Below, in pieces: positions 11,094-19,350 of a stretch of DNA of 64,000 nt. The DNA comes from Acidobacteriota bacterium. GTDB lineage: Bacteria; Acidobacteriota; Blastocatellia; Pyrinomonadales; Pyrinomonadaceae. The notes under the pieces were generated by a model. The model was not told the DNA's origin. It saw only the letters and a program-made list of their open reading frames with translations, and made no database searches. The position numbers and the translations under genes were made by a program. Within the stretch, counting starts at the first letter, position 1. Each line of letters starts with the position of its first letter. The stretch covers positions 62,001 through 126,000 of the forward strand of contig JAOAPY010000023.1 of the NCBI GenBank assembly GCA_025463135.1, written 5' to 3'.

Positions 11094-11785
11094 TGTCATC
11101 CATCAAGACAAACGGGAGCATCAATCTGGAAAGCAAGGTGTTCCGCAAGATCGCGCGTCAGACTGACGAGTTCGAGGCATACCAGCATGCCCATGCGGAA
11201 AGGATCGCAACTTTGGCAGGGGAAATTGCCAGGGCCTTCTCACTCGGCTCCAAAGACCTACAGTCCTTACGGGCTGCGGCGCTGTTACATGACATGGGTG
11301 AAGCGGCGATGGATCGTGACTATCTTAAGCGTGCGGGGTCGTTAACCGCTGAGGAGCGTTTGGACCTGGAGCGACATTCGATCATTGGTGAACAGGAAGC
11401 TGCCAAGACCGGCGGCGATCGCGCGGCGCAACTTATCATTCGCTGGCATCACGAATGGTGGAATGGACGCGGCTACCCTGACGCGCTGCGCCGCGAAGAG
11501 ATTCCGCTCGCGGCGCGCATTTTGCGAGTTGCCGATTCTTATGCGGCGCTAACTGAGGCCCGACCATTCCGCGCGGCGATGAATAAGGAAAAAACGCGCG
11601 AACACATGGCTGAGTGGGCCGCCATCGAATTCGATCCAAAGGTAGTCGATGCGCTGCTCTCGCTTGGGCCCATGACAGAGCTTGAATCTTATGCAGTCTC
11701 TCAGACTCCGGCTGACTCGGAAACGGCGCAGGCAGATTTGTCTGCCGAACGGGAGTGGAACCTGTTCTCGTCGTTTAGTCGGTGA
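11093..11785 (+). CDS. HD-GYP-like phosphohydrolase
   Basis: 230 residues. Metal-binding HD motif at H66-D67 (LLHDMGE), a further His (RHSIIGEQEA), then WHHEWWNGRGYPD carrying the HH and GYP elements, followed by RILRVADSYAALTE. This fits HD-GYP cyclic-di-GMP phosphodiesterases, though it has no receiver or sensor domain. It overlaps the stop of the DUF4388-J-TPR gene by 1 bp, so the two products probably work together. True cyclic-di-GMP hydrolysis is a family-based expectation only. Confidence 0.85.
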   Translation: MSSIKTNGSINLESKVFRKIARQTDEFEAYQHAHAERIATLAGEIARAFSLGSKDLQSLRAAALLHDMGEAAMDRDYLKRAGSLTAEERLDLERHSIIGEQEAAKTGGDRAAQLIIRWHHEWWNGRGYPDALRREEIPLAARILRVADSYAALTEARPFRAAMNKEKTREHMAEWAAIEFDPKVVDALLSLGPMTELESYAVSQTPADSETAQADLSAEREWNLFSSFSR

Positions 11786-11796
11786 AGAGGGGGGGG

Positions 11797-11894
11797 TTGG
11801 TCTTTGGTCTTTGGTTTTTGGTTTTTGGTCTTTGGTTTTTGATTTTTGGTGTCGGGTCTCAGATCTGAGATCTCAGATCTGAGATCTCAGATCT
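11797..11894. repeat. Simple tandem repeats: TTTGGTC-type run and a 14-bp palindromic unit
   Basis: From 11797 to about 11850 runs of TCTTTGG and TTTTTGG alternate. From 11860 to 11894 the 14-bp unit AGATCTGAGATCTC is repeated about two and a half times; every unit is self-complementary. Such tracts are slippage-prone. They run into the 5' end of the frame of the following gene. Confidence 0.85.
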
Positions 11895-11953
11895 TAAATG
11901 CAAAATCGGAACTAAATTCTGCACTCCGAAATCTGAAATCTGAAATCGGCAGG

Positions 11954-12910
11954 GTGAATCACAAGGTGACACTTAACAATTCAGCAACTCTTCCCAGCGG
12001 CTGGCTGGCCTTCGAACTTGGTGTGCTCCGCCGCCTGAAGTTTAGCTCAATCGCTCTTCCCTTCACTGGTGAGCCCGATCTGTGCCTGCGACTCAAGCGC
12101 TGGCGAGTTCGCATAGCCGCAAACGATCCCATGCTCTGGTCCTACACCAAGCTCGTCGCGCTGGTTGAAAACCATTTGGAACAACTCTCCGAAGACGACC
12201 TTGAAATGGTGCTGGATGATGCCTACGTGCCGCGTGATAATCAGGACAATGTCTCGATTACAAAGTGGTTCAACGAGACAGATGCCTGGTGGTTCGATAA
12301 CGTTCGCTTCAATGCAGAGCGATTGGACTCGCCCCACAAGCGGGCCTTGTCGCTGACGCTGGGCATGATGGTCGGCGATTACGTTCTCTCATTTGATGAC
12401 GAGACGCGCCATCTGCGCGAGCCGCTTTCACTTTCCAAAGTCTATCGCCAACTCGCCGCGACCTTGCCTCAGCCGGTCGACAACTCACTGCGCAATCAAT
12501 GCTCGAATCAGGATGTGCGCGGGTTTGTGGCAGAGCGTCAGCACACCGATCTTCTGTTTCTGCGCCTGCCGACTCCTACGCTCAAAACCGAACCACACCG
12601 CGACACATTGTCTGGGTGGCGTGAGGAATGGTTGCAGGGAGGCGATCATTTCTGGGACAAGTTCAGCGACACCACCGCGGGACTACTCGGCGCTCCGGTA
12701 CAGAGCAAACAGCAGTACCTCGGCTTTGTAGAAGACTTGCTGCAAAGGGCGGCACACGTTCCCACCTGGGCACTGACTCATACTGAGAACGGATTTATCT
12801 CCAGCGAGGAGCTGGTCGAAACAATCAGCCGCATTCGTAAGATCGATGTAGTCTATACGAAGGATTTTTCTGACTTGCTGGGCGTGCGCGCGTCGATCAT
12901 TACTGCGTAA
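11954..12910 (+). CDS. Conserved hypothetical protein, about 318 residues
   Basis: I do not recognise the family. The frame is open further left but those codons come from the tandem repeat (SEISDLRSQIL-like), so I take the GTG at 11954 (VNHKVTL) or the GTG at 11966 as start; neither has a clear ribosome site. The protein is soluble and rich in Trp and Leu, with DLEMVLDDAYVPRD, NETDAWWFDNVRF and HKRALSLTLGMMVGDYVLSF as distinctive stretches. Its end overlaps the convergent response regulator by 11 bp. It could be linked to that two-component pair, but nothing proves it. Confidence 0.75.
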   Translation: MNHKVTLNNSATLPSGWLAFELGVLRRLKFSSIALPFTGEPDLCLRLKRWRVRIAANDPMLWSYTKLVALVENHLEQLSEDDLEMVLDDAYVPRDNQDNVSITKWFNETDAWWFDNVRFNAERLDSPHKRALSLTLGMMVGDYVLSFDDETRHLREPLSLSKVYRQLAATLPQPVDNSLRNQCSNQDVRGFVAERQHTDLLFLRLPTPTLKTEPHRDTLSGWREEWLQGGDHFWDKFSDTTAGLLGAPVQSKQQYLGFVEDLLQRAAHVPTWALTHTENGFISSEELVETISRIRKIDVVYTKDFSDLLGVRASIITA

Positions 12911-13685
12911 CCAGTTCTTCGTTCTCCTCAGGCTCGGCCACAAAGCGGTAACCCACTCCCCTCACCGTCAGCAGGTGTTTGGGTTTGGCCGGCTCAGCTT
13001 CAATGTACTTTCTCAAGCGCACGATGAAGTTGTCTATGGCCCGGGTGTCGGTATCTTCGCGTAACCCCCAAACATCCTCGAGCATGGCCTTGCGCGAAAC
13101 GATTTCTCCTTCGTGCTGGATCAAGTAGCGCAATAGCTGAGCCTCCATCAGCGTCAACCGGACGATTTGCTCTTTGGCGCGCAATTCCAATCTTCCGAAA
13201 TCGATTGCCTTGTCGCTAAAGACAAAGGGATCGCCCTCATTTACCGCTGGAATTTGGGTTTTTTGAGTGCTACCCACCGGCGCGGAGTTTGAGCTCTGCG
13301 AGTCGCGGTCAAACCATTGGCGACGACGCAACAGTCCGTTGATGCGCGCGAGCAAAACCGCGAGATCGAAAGGCTTCGGCAGATAATCATCGGCGCCCGA
13401 TTCAAAACCACGCAAGACATCTTCAGGACGGCCGCGGGCCGTCAACATCAGCACCGGAACAAACTGGCCCGCCTGTCGAAGTTCCGCGGCCACTTCAAAG
13501 CCATTCTTTCCCGGCAACATGACATCCAGCACCACGGCATCAAAGCGACGTGGGTCGTCAAGCAAAAGCGAAAGTGCGGATTCACCGTCAGCGGCGGTAT
13601 CGACGTCATAGCCTTCAGCTTCGAGATTGAAGCGCAAGCCGTCGGCCAGGTGCTTTTCATCTTCTACAACCAGTACAGCGCTCAT
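12900..13685 (-). CDS. OmpR-family response regulator
   Basis: 261 residues. Receiver domain 1-120 with phospho-acceptor D54 (VVLDVMLPGKNGF), acid pair in VVEDE, and conserved Lys in YLPKPFD. The C-terminal winged-helix DNA-binding domain (about 165-250) ends with the typical VRGVGYRF. A linker of about 30 residues, rich in Ser and Gln, separates them. It is the partner of the overlapping sensor kinase (ATGA overlap at 13682-13685). Target genes are not visible here. Confidence 0.95.
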   Translation of the reverse strand: MSAVLVVEDEKHLADGLRFNLEAEGYDVDTAADGESALSLLLDDPRRFDAVVLDVMLPGKNGFEVAAELRQAGQFVPVLMLTARGRPEDVLRGFESGADDYLPKPFDLAVLLARINGLLRRRQWFDRDSQSSNSAPVGSTQKTQIPAVNEGDPFVFSDKAIDFGRLELRAKEQIVRLTLMEAQLLRYLIQHEGEIVSRKAMLEDVWGLREDTDTRAIDNFIVRLRKYIEAEPAKPKHLLTVRGVGYRFVAEPEENEELVTQ

Positions 13686-14596
13686 CGCGTATAGATCCTC
13701 GGAAGTTGAATCGTAAAAGTACTTCCCTGACCGAGGCCCGCGCTTTCCGCAAATACCCGGCCACCATGTCTTTTGACAATCGATTGGACGATAAAGAGTC
13801 CCAAACCAGTCCCCTTCACGCGCGCCATAAACCGTCCCGGCGCGCGATAGAATCTGTTAAAGATACGTTTGAGCTGGCCGGTGGGAATGCCGATCCCCTG
13901 GTCCACAATGCGTACCACCACGTTCTTTTTGTCGGGGGCGGCCACAGCGATGGAAACGTTGACCTCTTTATCTGAGTATTTAACGGCATTGTCCAGCAGA
14001 TTTGAAACGGCGGCTCGTATTTCGTCTAGATCACCCGCGACACACGCCCGCTCACCATTCAACGTGTCCGCGTAATGCAGCGTATTATCCCCCAGGTTAT
14101 AGCGAACACGCGTGAGCTCGAGACATTCACGAACTACTTCGCCCACGTCAATTGTAGTCGCCGCGGTTCGCTGACGCCGCTGAGCAGAGGCCCTGCCGGC
14201 TCGCAGCACCTGCTCCACAGTGTGCAGCAGCCGGTCACTGTCGGCCAGCATCACGTTGTAGAACTCCAAACGCTGGGGCTCGTCGACCGGCCGGGTCTTT
14301 AAGGTTTCGAGATAAAGTCGAATGGAAGCAAGAGGTGTCTTCAGCTCATGAGTAACGGCATTAATGAATGCGTCATGCTGTTCGTTGCGGCGTATTTCTC
14401 GAATAAGAAATATCGTATTGAGGACAACGCCCGTGATGATGAGCATGAAAAAGACGATGCCGAGGACCAGCAATGCCACTTCTCGCCAGTTGAGCAGAAT
14501 CCAGCCAACGTTGAGAGCCACTGCCAAAGCCACCAGGCAGGCCCCGAGCACGATGAAAAAGGCTACGGATTTACGACGACGGCCACGCACGCGCAT
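13682..14596 (-). CDS. Membrane sensor histidine kinase
   Basis: 304 residues. Two membrane helices lie at about 10-32 and 38-66 with only a few residues between, so there is no large outer sensor domain. HisKA has H83 (FINAVTHELKTPLASIRLYLETL). The HATPase domain is complete: N-box NLLDNAVKYSD, G1 DQGIGIP, F-box, G2 GTGLGLFIV. It is translated together with the OmpR-type regulator through a 4-bp overlap. The minimal outer part suggests it senses membrane state or a partner protein. The gene encoded next on the same strand is a desaturase, but a gap and repeats lie between. Confidence 0.94.
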   Translation of the reverse strand: MRVRGRRRKSVAFFIVLGACLVALAVALNVGWILLNWREVALLVLGIVFFMLIITGVVLNTIFLIREIRRNEQHDAFINAVTHELKTPLASIRLYLETLKTRPVDEPQRLEFYNVMLADSDRLLHTVEQVLRAGRASAQRRQRTAATTIDVGEVVRECLELTRVRYNLGDNTLHYADTLNGERACVAGDLDEIRAAVSNLLDNAVKYSDKEVNVSIAVAAPDKKNVVVRIVDQGIGIPTGQLKRIFNRFYRAPGRFMARVKGTGLGLFIVQSIVKRHGGRVFAESAGLGQGSTFTIQLPRIYTR

Positions 14597-14610
14597 GGAG
14601 TGATTCTAAA

Positions 14611-14731
14611 GGACAGAAGGCAGAAGACAAAGAAGGAGGCAGTCGGCAGAACCAGGAGGCAGGAAAGGTATCTTCCCTATAGCCTCGACTGTTCCTGCCG
14701 TCTGCCTCCTGCTCCTGCCGTCTGCCTACTG
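14611..14731. repeat. Inverted GGCAG/CTGCC-rich repeat
   Basis: The left part has GGAGGCAGTCGGCAG and GGAGGCAGGAA. The right part has the complements TTCCTGCC, CTGCCTCCT and CTGCCGTCTGCCT. The RNA would fold into a long imperfect hairpin between the desaturase stop and the kinase start. Similar GCAGTAGGCAG-type words occur at about 18316-18340. Confidence 0.7.
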
Positions 14732-14735
14732 ATTT

Positions 14736-15611
14736 CTACGCTGCTTGCTTCAACTCTTGGTTGGCGGCATTGGCGCTAATCAGATGTTGCTTGCCGATCT
14801 GTTTGATGCTCCTGGCCAAACCGAAAAACTGCAAGGTCCGAATGCCCCACCAGTTGACGTCGATCTCGTACCAGGTTAAACCATGTCGCGCGGCACGTGG
14901 ATGCGCATGATGATTGTTGTGCCACCCTTCGCCCCATGAAAGCAAAGCCACCCACCAGTTGTTGGTCGAATCGTCGTTGGTTTCAAAACGTCGACTTCCC
15001 CAAAGATGAGTTGCGGAGTTAACCAGCCAGGTGAAGTGTAAGGCCAGGGTTACGCGCAGGAATGTGCCCCACATCAAAGCGGACCAGCCGCCGAGCCACA
15101 GCAGTACGATGCCACAAATAATCAAAGGCACGAAATAAAGCCGGTTCAACCAAAGGTGTATCGGATCCTTCATCAGATCGGGAGCGTACCGCTCCATCAC
15201 CTCGTCAGGATGTTGCTGCGCAGTGCCTCTTAGAATCCAACCCATGTGCGCCCACCACTTGCCCTCGCGGGGTGTATGCGGATCGCCGGGAGCATCGGTG
15301 TGGGCGTGATGAATGCGATGTGTCACTACCCAATTAATCGCCCCGCCCTCGAGCGCCAAGAGCCCACAAATCGTCAGGAAGTATTCGACCCACTTGGGCG
15401 TTTTGTAGCCACGATGCGTCAACAGGCGATGAAAGCCCATGCCTATTCCGAGGCTTCCCGCTATCCACCAAAGGATTAGAGTTGCAACCAACGCGTGCCA
15501 GCTGAACATGAAGAGCGCCGCGAGCGCGCCGGTGTGAAATATGATCATGAAGATCGTCGTGTTCCAGTTCACTTTGCGATCTTCGTTTTCGATTAGAGCC
15601 AATTTAGCCAT
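14736..15611 (-). CDS. Acyl-CoA or acyl-lipid delta-9-type fatty acid desaturase
   Basis: Introduces a cis double bond into membrane fatty acids using two iron atoms and oxygen. About 291 residues from the chosen ATG at 15611 (MAKLALIENED), which has an AAAGGGG ribosome site; the frame is open 63 bp further upstream but without support. Three His boxes are intact: HRLLTH, HRIHHAH and HNNHH. Four membrane helices surround them. An electron donor is not encoded nearby. The paired kinase and regulator gene two doors away could control membrane fluidity, but that link is speculative. Confidence 0.95.
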   Translation of the reverse strand: MAKLALIENEDRKVNWNTTIFMIIFHTGALAALFMFSWHALVATLILWWIAGSLGIGMGFHRLLTHRGYKTPKWVEYFLTICGLLALEGGAINWVVTHRIHHAHTDAPGDPHTPREGKWWAHMGWILRGTAQQHPDEVMERYAPDLMKDPIHLWLNRLYFVPLIICGIVLLWLGGWSALMWGTFLRVTLALHFTWLVNSATHLWGSRRFETNDDSTNNWWVALLSWGEGWHNNHHAHPRAARHGLTWYEIDVNWWGIRTLQFFGLARSIKQIGKQHLISANAANQELKQAA

Positions 15612-15734
15612 GCGAAACCCCTTTGCTTGATAATCCGGTCGCATTTGTTGGATGCGAGCCTTCCCTAACAACATAGCAGCTTGGAAACAACCGAGGTGTA
15701 ATAGTTATGTAAGCGGGCTTTTGCACGGGTGTAC

Positions 15735-15839
15735 GCTGGGACCGCACGCTTCCAGCGTGCTGGAGTTGGGCCAACGGCCTCCTGCATCGCAGAGAGTCGC
15801 TACGGCATCTCCAGCACGCTGGAAGCGTGCGGTCCCAGC
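15735..15839. repeat. REPIN-like element, family B
   Basis: Two perfect 31-bp inverted arms (15735-15765 and 15809-15839) are separated by 43 bp. Each arm contains its own hairpin GCACGCTTCCAGCGTGC (7-bp stem, TCC loop). A pair of REPs facing each other is the classical REPIN design. It lies between the divergent desaturase and RRM genes. Confidence 0.93.
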
Positions 15840-16086
15840 CATCGCCTTGCCAATCCGCAGGCAAATAAGGCATTATATTGCTCGATACACCTTCTCTCTG
15901 CATCAACGGATGCGCCCCGAGCCAAACAGGCGACGGCGTTTGGAAGTTCGAGAGCAGGCAATGACAACCTTGAAGAAGCCGCTCTCTAGAGCCCGAACGC
16001 AAGTCTTCGCTGCTACCGTTTCTCCGAAGTCAGCTTTGATTCGACAGCTTCTCTTAACGCTCCTATAGAGGAGAGGAAACACATCC

Positions 16087-16407
16087 ATGTCCATGAAACT
16101 TTACGTTGGGAATCTCTCGTTTCAAACTTCGAGCGACGACTTAAATCAATTATTTGCGCAGGCCGGGACTGTCGAATCAGCGGCAGTTGTCGAGGATCGC
16201 GAAACGGGTCGCTCACGCGGCTTCGGCTTTGTCGAAATGTCTTCGAAAGAGGAAGCGCAAAAGGCTATTGAGCAATTCAATGGCAAGGAAATGAACGGCC
16301 GTAATCTGAACGTCAACGAAGCCAAGCCTCGCGAGGATCGTGGCAATCGTGGCGGCGGCGGCGGCGGTGGTCGCGGCTTCGGCGGCGGCGGCGGCGGACG
16401 CTACTAA
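16087..16407 (+). CDS. RRM-domain RNA-binding protein
   Basis: 106 residues. One RNA recognition motif spans 1-80 with RNP2 KLYVGNLSF and RNP1 RGFGFVEM, both with the aromatic residues that stack on RNA. The tail is glycine-rich with Arg (residues 85-106). This is the bacterial or cyanobacterial Rbp type, often cold-induced. A strong GAGGAGAGG ribosome site lies 10 bp before the ATG. A strong hairpin follows the stop. It probably binds single-stranded RNA; targets unknown. Confidence 0.95.
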   Translation: MSMKLYVGNLSFQTSSDDLNQLFAQAGTVESAAVVEDRETGRSRGFGFVEMSSKEEAQKAIEQFNGKEMNGRNLNVNEAKPREDRGNRGGGGGGGRGFGGGGGGRY

Positions 16408-16430
16408 GCGCTGTTCACCTTAGACAAATT

Positions 16431-16465
16431 CGGAGACTGGGATCCCTGGTGGATCCCGGTCTCCG
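16431..16465 (+). terminator. 15-bp stem hairpin after the RRM gene
   Basis: Arms 16431-16445 and 16451-16465 pair over 15 positions with one G-T wobble around a CTGGT loop. No T-run follows (AGCCAAAATC), so it may be a factor-dependent stop, an mRNA-stabilising 3' end, or an attenuator ahead of the next gene. Confidence 0.65.
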
Positions 16466-16509
16466 AGCCAAAATCAAACTCTTAACTATCTTTTAGAAAG
16501 GGGGCGTTT

Positions 16510-16875
16510 ATGGAGAAACCAGAAAAGCCAACTTACAAAGTCGGCGATAGGGTAGAGAAATTATGTATAACGTGTGGCGAAGAGCGCGGACACGTTGTCG
16601 CCTCAGTGACCAAACGCGGTCTGATTTCTCGTGTCAATTGCCCCAAGTGTGGAAAACTCAGTTCTTTCAAAAGCGGCACCAAGCTCACCGGTGGTCGCTC
16701 GAACGCAGCACCGGGAGCGCCGTATGAACAAACTCGCACCTATCGTACCGGGCAAACGATTCTGCATCCGAACTTTGGTTTGGGTGAAGTGACGGCGATT
16801 GTCGAGCCACAGAAGATTGACGTCCTGTTCGCCGATCGCATGCGCCGACTGGTGCACGCGCGGGCTCAACCTTAA
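16510..16875 (+). CDS. Zinc-ribbon plus CarD-like small protein
   Basis: 121 residues. The N-terminal half has two CxxC pairs (CITCGEERGH and CPKCGKL) that could hold one zinc. The C-terminal half, GQTILHPNFGLGEVTAIVEPQKIDVLF, resembles the small beta fold at the start of CarD/TRCF RNA-polymerase-interaction domains. An AAGGGGG ribosome site precedes the ATG. It follows the RRM gene by about 100 bp. It may be a transcription-associated or nucleic acid-binding factor; no specific function is claimed. Confidence 0.8.
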   Translation: MEKPEKPTYKVGDRVEKLCITCGEERGHVVASVTKRGLISRVNCPKCGKLSSFKSGTKLTGGRSNAAPGAPYEQTRTYRTGQTILHPNFGLGEVTAIVEPQKIDVLFADRMRRLVHARAQP

Positions 16876-16880
16876 ATGTG

Positions 16881-16968
16881 TGTCCGGCAAACTTCAGTTT
16901 GTTGTCGAGTTTACCCGAACTCCGATTTGCGGATTACCGGGTAACGACAAACTGAAGTTTGTCGGACT
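16881..16968. repeat. REPIN-like element, family C, copy 1
   Basis: Inverted ends at about 16881-16907 and 16943-16968, each with the palindrome ACAAACTGAAGTTTGT or its complement. It lies between two convergent genes, where it could stop transcripts from both sides. A second copy is at 38237-38291, nested in another element. Confidence 0.88.
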
Positions 16969-16972
16969 TTGT

Positions 16973-18307
16973 TTATACCGAGGCGATCTCCGGATCGGCT
17001 TGTGTCGACTGATCGATTCCTCGCTGGGGCAATCTCACGCGCTTCAAGGCAAATAAGACCAGCCACACAACCCCCGCTGAAGCTGATAATAACCCTGAAA
17101 CAACCGTCAGCGTTCGCGGTGTGATCGCCCGCAACGACCAGCCCGCAAGAGCGGTGGAAAGACTCCAGATGAGCAGTTCGGTGGCGCGATCGGTAGTTGA
17201 AACGCGACCGCGCAGCTTGTCCGGTACCAGGCGCATCAGCAGCGTCTCCTGGATCGCAAATTCAACTCCCAGCATCACGCGAGACAGGAAAAGCATCACG
17301 CTTGCCAGAACCAGTGTAGGCATCAAGCCGATACCCGCGAACACGAACCCCTGCACAATTAGCATCCAACCAATGAAACCCACTGTCTTGCCTCGCATCT
17401 CCAGGTAGGTGCCGACGCGACGCGCGATCATCATACCGATGAACAAGCCCATGCCGGCCGCAAAATAAAGCACGGCAACGGCCGCATCACCACTAATGCC
17501 GTTGTGACCGGCGAACACCAGACCACCAAGCCGGTCCGATATTAGATTGATGGCGCCACCGCCTGTGGCCCATAGAATATTGATGCCGAGGATGGCCGTC
17601 ACCGGCGCATGACTGATGATGTAGGCCCAACCTTCGCGAATATCAGACCAGTAGGTAGAAAGTCTTCTTCGCTGTTTGATCTGTAAGTCGGCCGCCCCCG
17701 GTTCGCGATCCTGTCTGGTGGCCCGATCAGGTATCGACCAAACTGAATAGGCCGAGACCAGAAACGAAAGTGAGTTGACTATGAACGCCGCCTTGTAGCC
17801 GAAACTGGCTGCCGTCCAGCCTCCCAACGCCGCCCCGAAGGACATCAATAGAAATCGCGACGAGAACATAAGGGCGGTGCCGGCAAGCAAATCACGATCA
17901 CCGGTAATGTTGGGCACCGCGGCGTTTTTCGCGGCCTCAAAGAACGCGCCAAACAGCGAAAGCAAAATTGTGCAAACGTAGGCAATCCACAGATCGCCGG
18001 GAGCGTGGACCAAAAGCAGGAGCAGAGCTACCAGGGCGCGGGTCAGGTCCGTGATCAGCATTACGGTCCGTCTGGACCAGCGATCGACGACAGCGCCGGC
18101 CAGCGGAGCAAACACCGTGAACGGAACAAGCCTGGCTATGAGGATGATCGTGGTGGCGCCGGCGGCGTTGTGCGAAACCACGCGGACCAGACCCAGGGCG
18201 GCAATGAAATAGAACCAATTGCCAAGCTCAGAAACCACCTGGCCCAGCCACAACCGCCTGAATAACCGGTTGCTGCGGAGCAACTGCATGTAGGTCAAAG
18301 AATCCAT
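16973..18307 (-). CDS. Major facilitator superfamily transporter
   Basis: 444 residues with about 12 hydrophobic helices. The loop after helix 2 carries GAVVDRWSRRTVMLITD, the family G-x-x-x-D-R-x-x-R-R signature, and the start (MQLLRSNRLFRRLWLGQVVSELGNWF) matches the MFS_3/enterobactin-exporter-like group. It is a probable drug or metabolite exporter. It stands alone and is convergent with the zinc-ribbon gene. Confidence 0.92.
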   Translation of the reverse strand: MDSLTYMQLLRSNRLFRRLWLGQVVSELGNWFYFIAALGLVRVVSHNAAGATTIILIARLVPFTVFAPLAGAVVDRWSRRTVMLITDLTRALVALLLLLVHAPGDLWIAYVCTILLSLFGAFFEAAKNAAVPNITGDRDLLAGTALMFSSRFLLMSFGAALGGWTAASFGYKAAFIVNSLSFLVSAYSVWSIPDRATRQDREPGAADLQIKQRRRLSTYWSDIREGWAYIISHAPVTAILGINILWATGGGAINLISDRLGGLVFAGHNGISGDAAVAVLYFAAGMGLFIGMMIARRVGTYLEMRGKTVGFIGWMLIVQGFVFAGIGLMPTLVLASVMLFLSRVMLGVEFAIQETLLMRLVPDKLRGRVSTTDRATELLIWSLSTALAGWSLRAITPRTLTVVSGLLSASAGVVWLVLFALKRVRLPQRGIDQSTQADPEIASV

Positions 18308-18462
18308 AAATCCCAGTAAGCAGTAGGCAGAAAGCAGCCGGCGGCAAATCGATCTATTCTTTATTCTTTGTTTTTTACCCGCACGTAACGGAGCCCCATG
18401 CCAGAAGCTTTCAGCGAGGCATCAAGTACCAGGAACAAAGAACCAGGGACAAAGAACCAGAA

Positions 18463-19137
18463 TCAGACAGAATCGATCCCCCGCTGCCCTCGTTGATACT
18501 TACTCGCGCTATCAGAGACTGCTGTCCCATGCGGCAGTCGCGGATCGGCAATCGGCTCGCCGGCCACAAGACGCAACGGCACCACGCCGGCCCACACGGC
18601 TAACTCATAATCCTCTTCGTCATCAATGGGAGGTCCGGTTCGCACCTTGGCCGAGGCCTCAGTCAGCGGCATGGTCAACACGGATGTCGCCTTCAACTCA
18701 TGTTCGGTTGGCTGGCGCACTTCATCCCAACGGCCGGGAATCATGTGCTCGGACAACGCCCGCAGCGCCGCAAGCTTTTCTTCTCGTCCGCTGACGACTG
18801 TGGCCTGACCAAAGACAACCACGGACCGATAATTCATCGAATGATGAAATGCCGACCGGGCCAACACCAATCCATCCAGCAATGTCACCGTGACGCAGAC
18901 GTCAATCCCCTGCTCCAGAGTCCGTAACATGCGGCTGGCTTGCGAGCCGTGGATGTAAAGGTGGTCTGCGACTCGCGCATATCCGGTTGGAATAACAAAG
19001 GGCTGCGCCTCGGCGACGAACCCAACGTGGCAAATGAATCCTTCGTCAAGGATGTCGTACACCAGTTCGCGATCGAACACGCCGCGCTTAGGCAAGCGTT
19101 TTAGAGTTGTGCGTTGAGTTTGTGCGAATGTTTCCAT
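18463..19137 (-). CDS. PNPOx-like (NimA-type) flavin-binding split-barrel protein
   Basis: About 224 residues from the ATG at 19137 (METFAQTQ). The sequence LPKRGVFDRELVYDILDEGFICHVGF ... PFVIPTGYARVADHLYIHGSQASRML is typical of the pyridoxamine 5'-phosphate oxidase-like family that includes NimA nitroreductase-type proteins. FMN or a related cofactor is expected. A leftward frame extension is open but reads through a repeat element and is not used. Substrate unknown. Confidence 0.88.
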   Translation of the reverse strand: METFAQTQRTTLKRLPKRGVFDRELVYDILDEGFICHVGFVAEAQPFVIPTGYARVADHLYIHGSQASRMLRTLEQGIDVCVTVTLLDGLVLARSAFHHSMNYRSVVVFGQATVVSGREEKLAALRALSEHMIPGRWDEVRQPTEHELKATSVLTMPLTEASAKVRTGPPIDDEEDYELAVWAGVVPLRLVAGEPIADPRLPHGTAVSDSASKYQRGQRGIDSV

Positions 19138-19175
19138 AGTGCGTCGAGAGTAATAAAGATTCCATTTTCTGCAAA

Positions 19176-19273
19176 GTGGCACGGGCGTCCCCGCCCGTGG
19201 GCCTGCCGCGAACTGCACTACCCCGGTAAACGCGCCTCCTTCCCACCAAACACGCACAAGATGCGCGTGCCAC
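19176..19273. repeat. Inverted pair of family D-like palindromes
   Basis: Left hairpin CACGGGCG/CGCCCGTG at about 19179-19199 and right unit GATGCGCGTGCCAC ending at 19273 face each other. Both carry the GTGGCACG head also seen at 7587-7594. The element lies between divergent genes. Confidence 0.65.
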
Positions 19274-19350
19274 GTCCCTTCTTCAGTGCTAAACTTGCGC
19301 CCTAGCCTTTGTAATCAAGCTTTTCGATATTCGCTCTCGGGAGAGATTCC

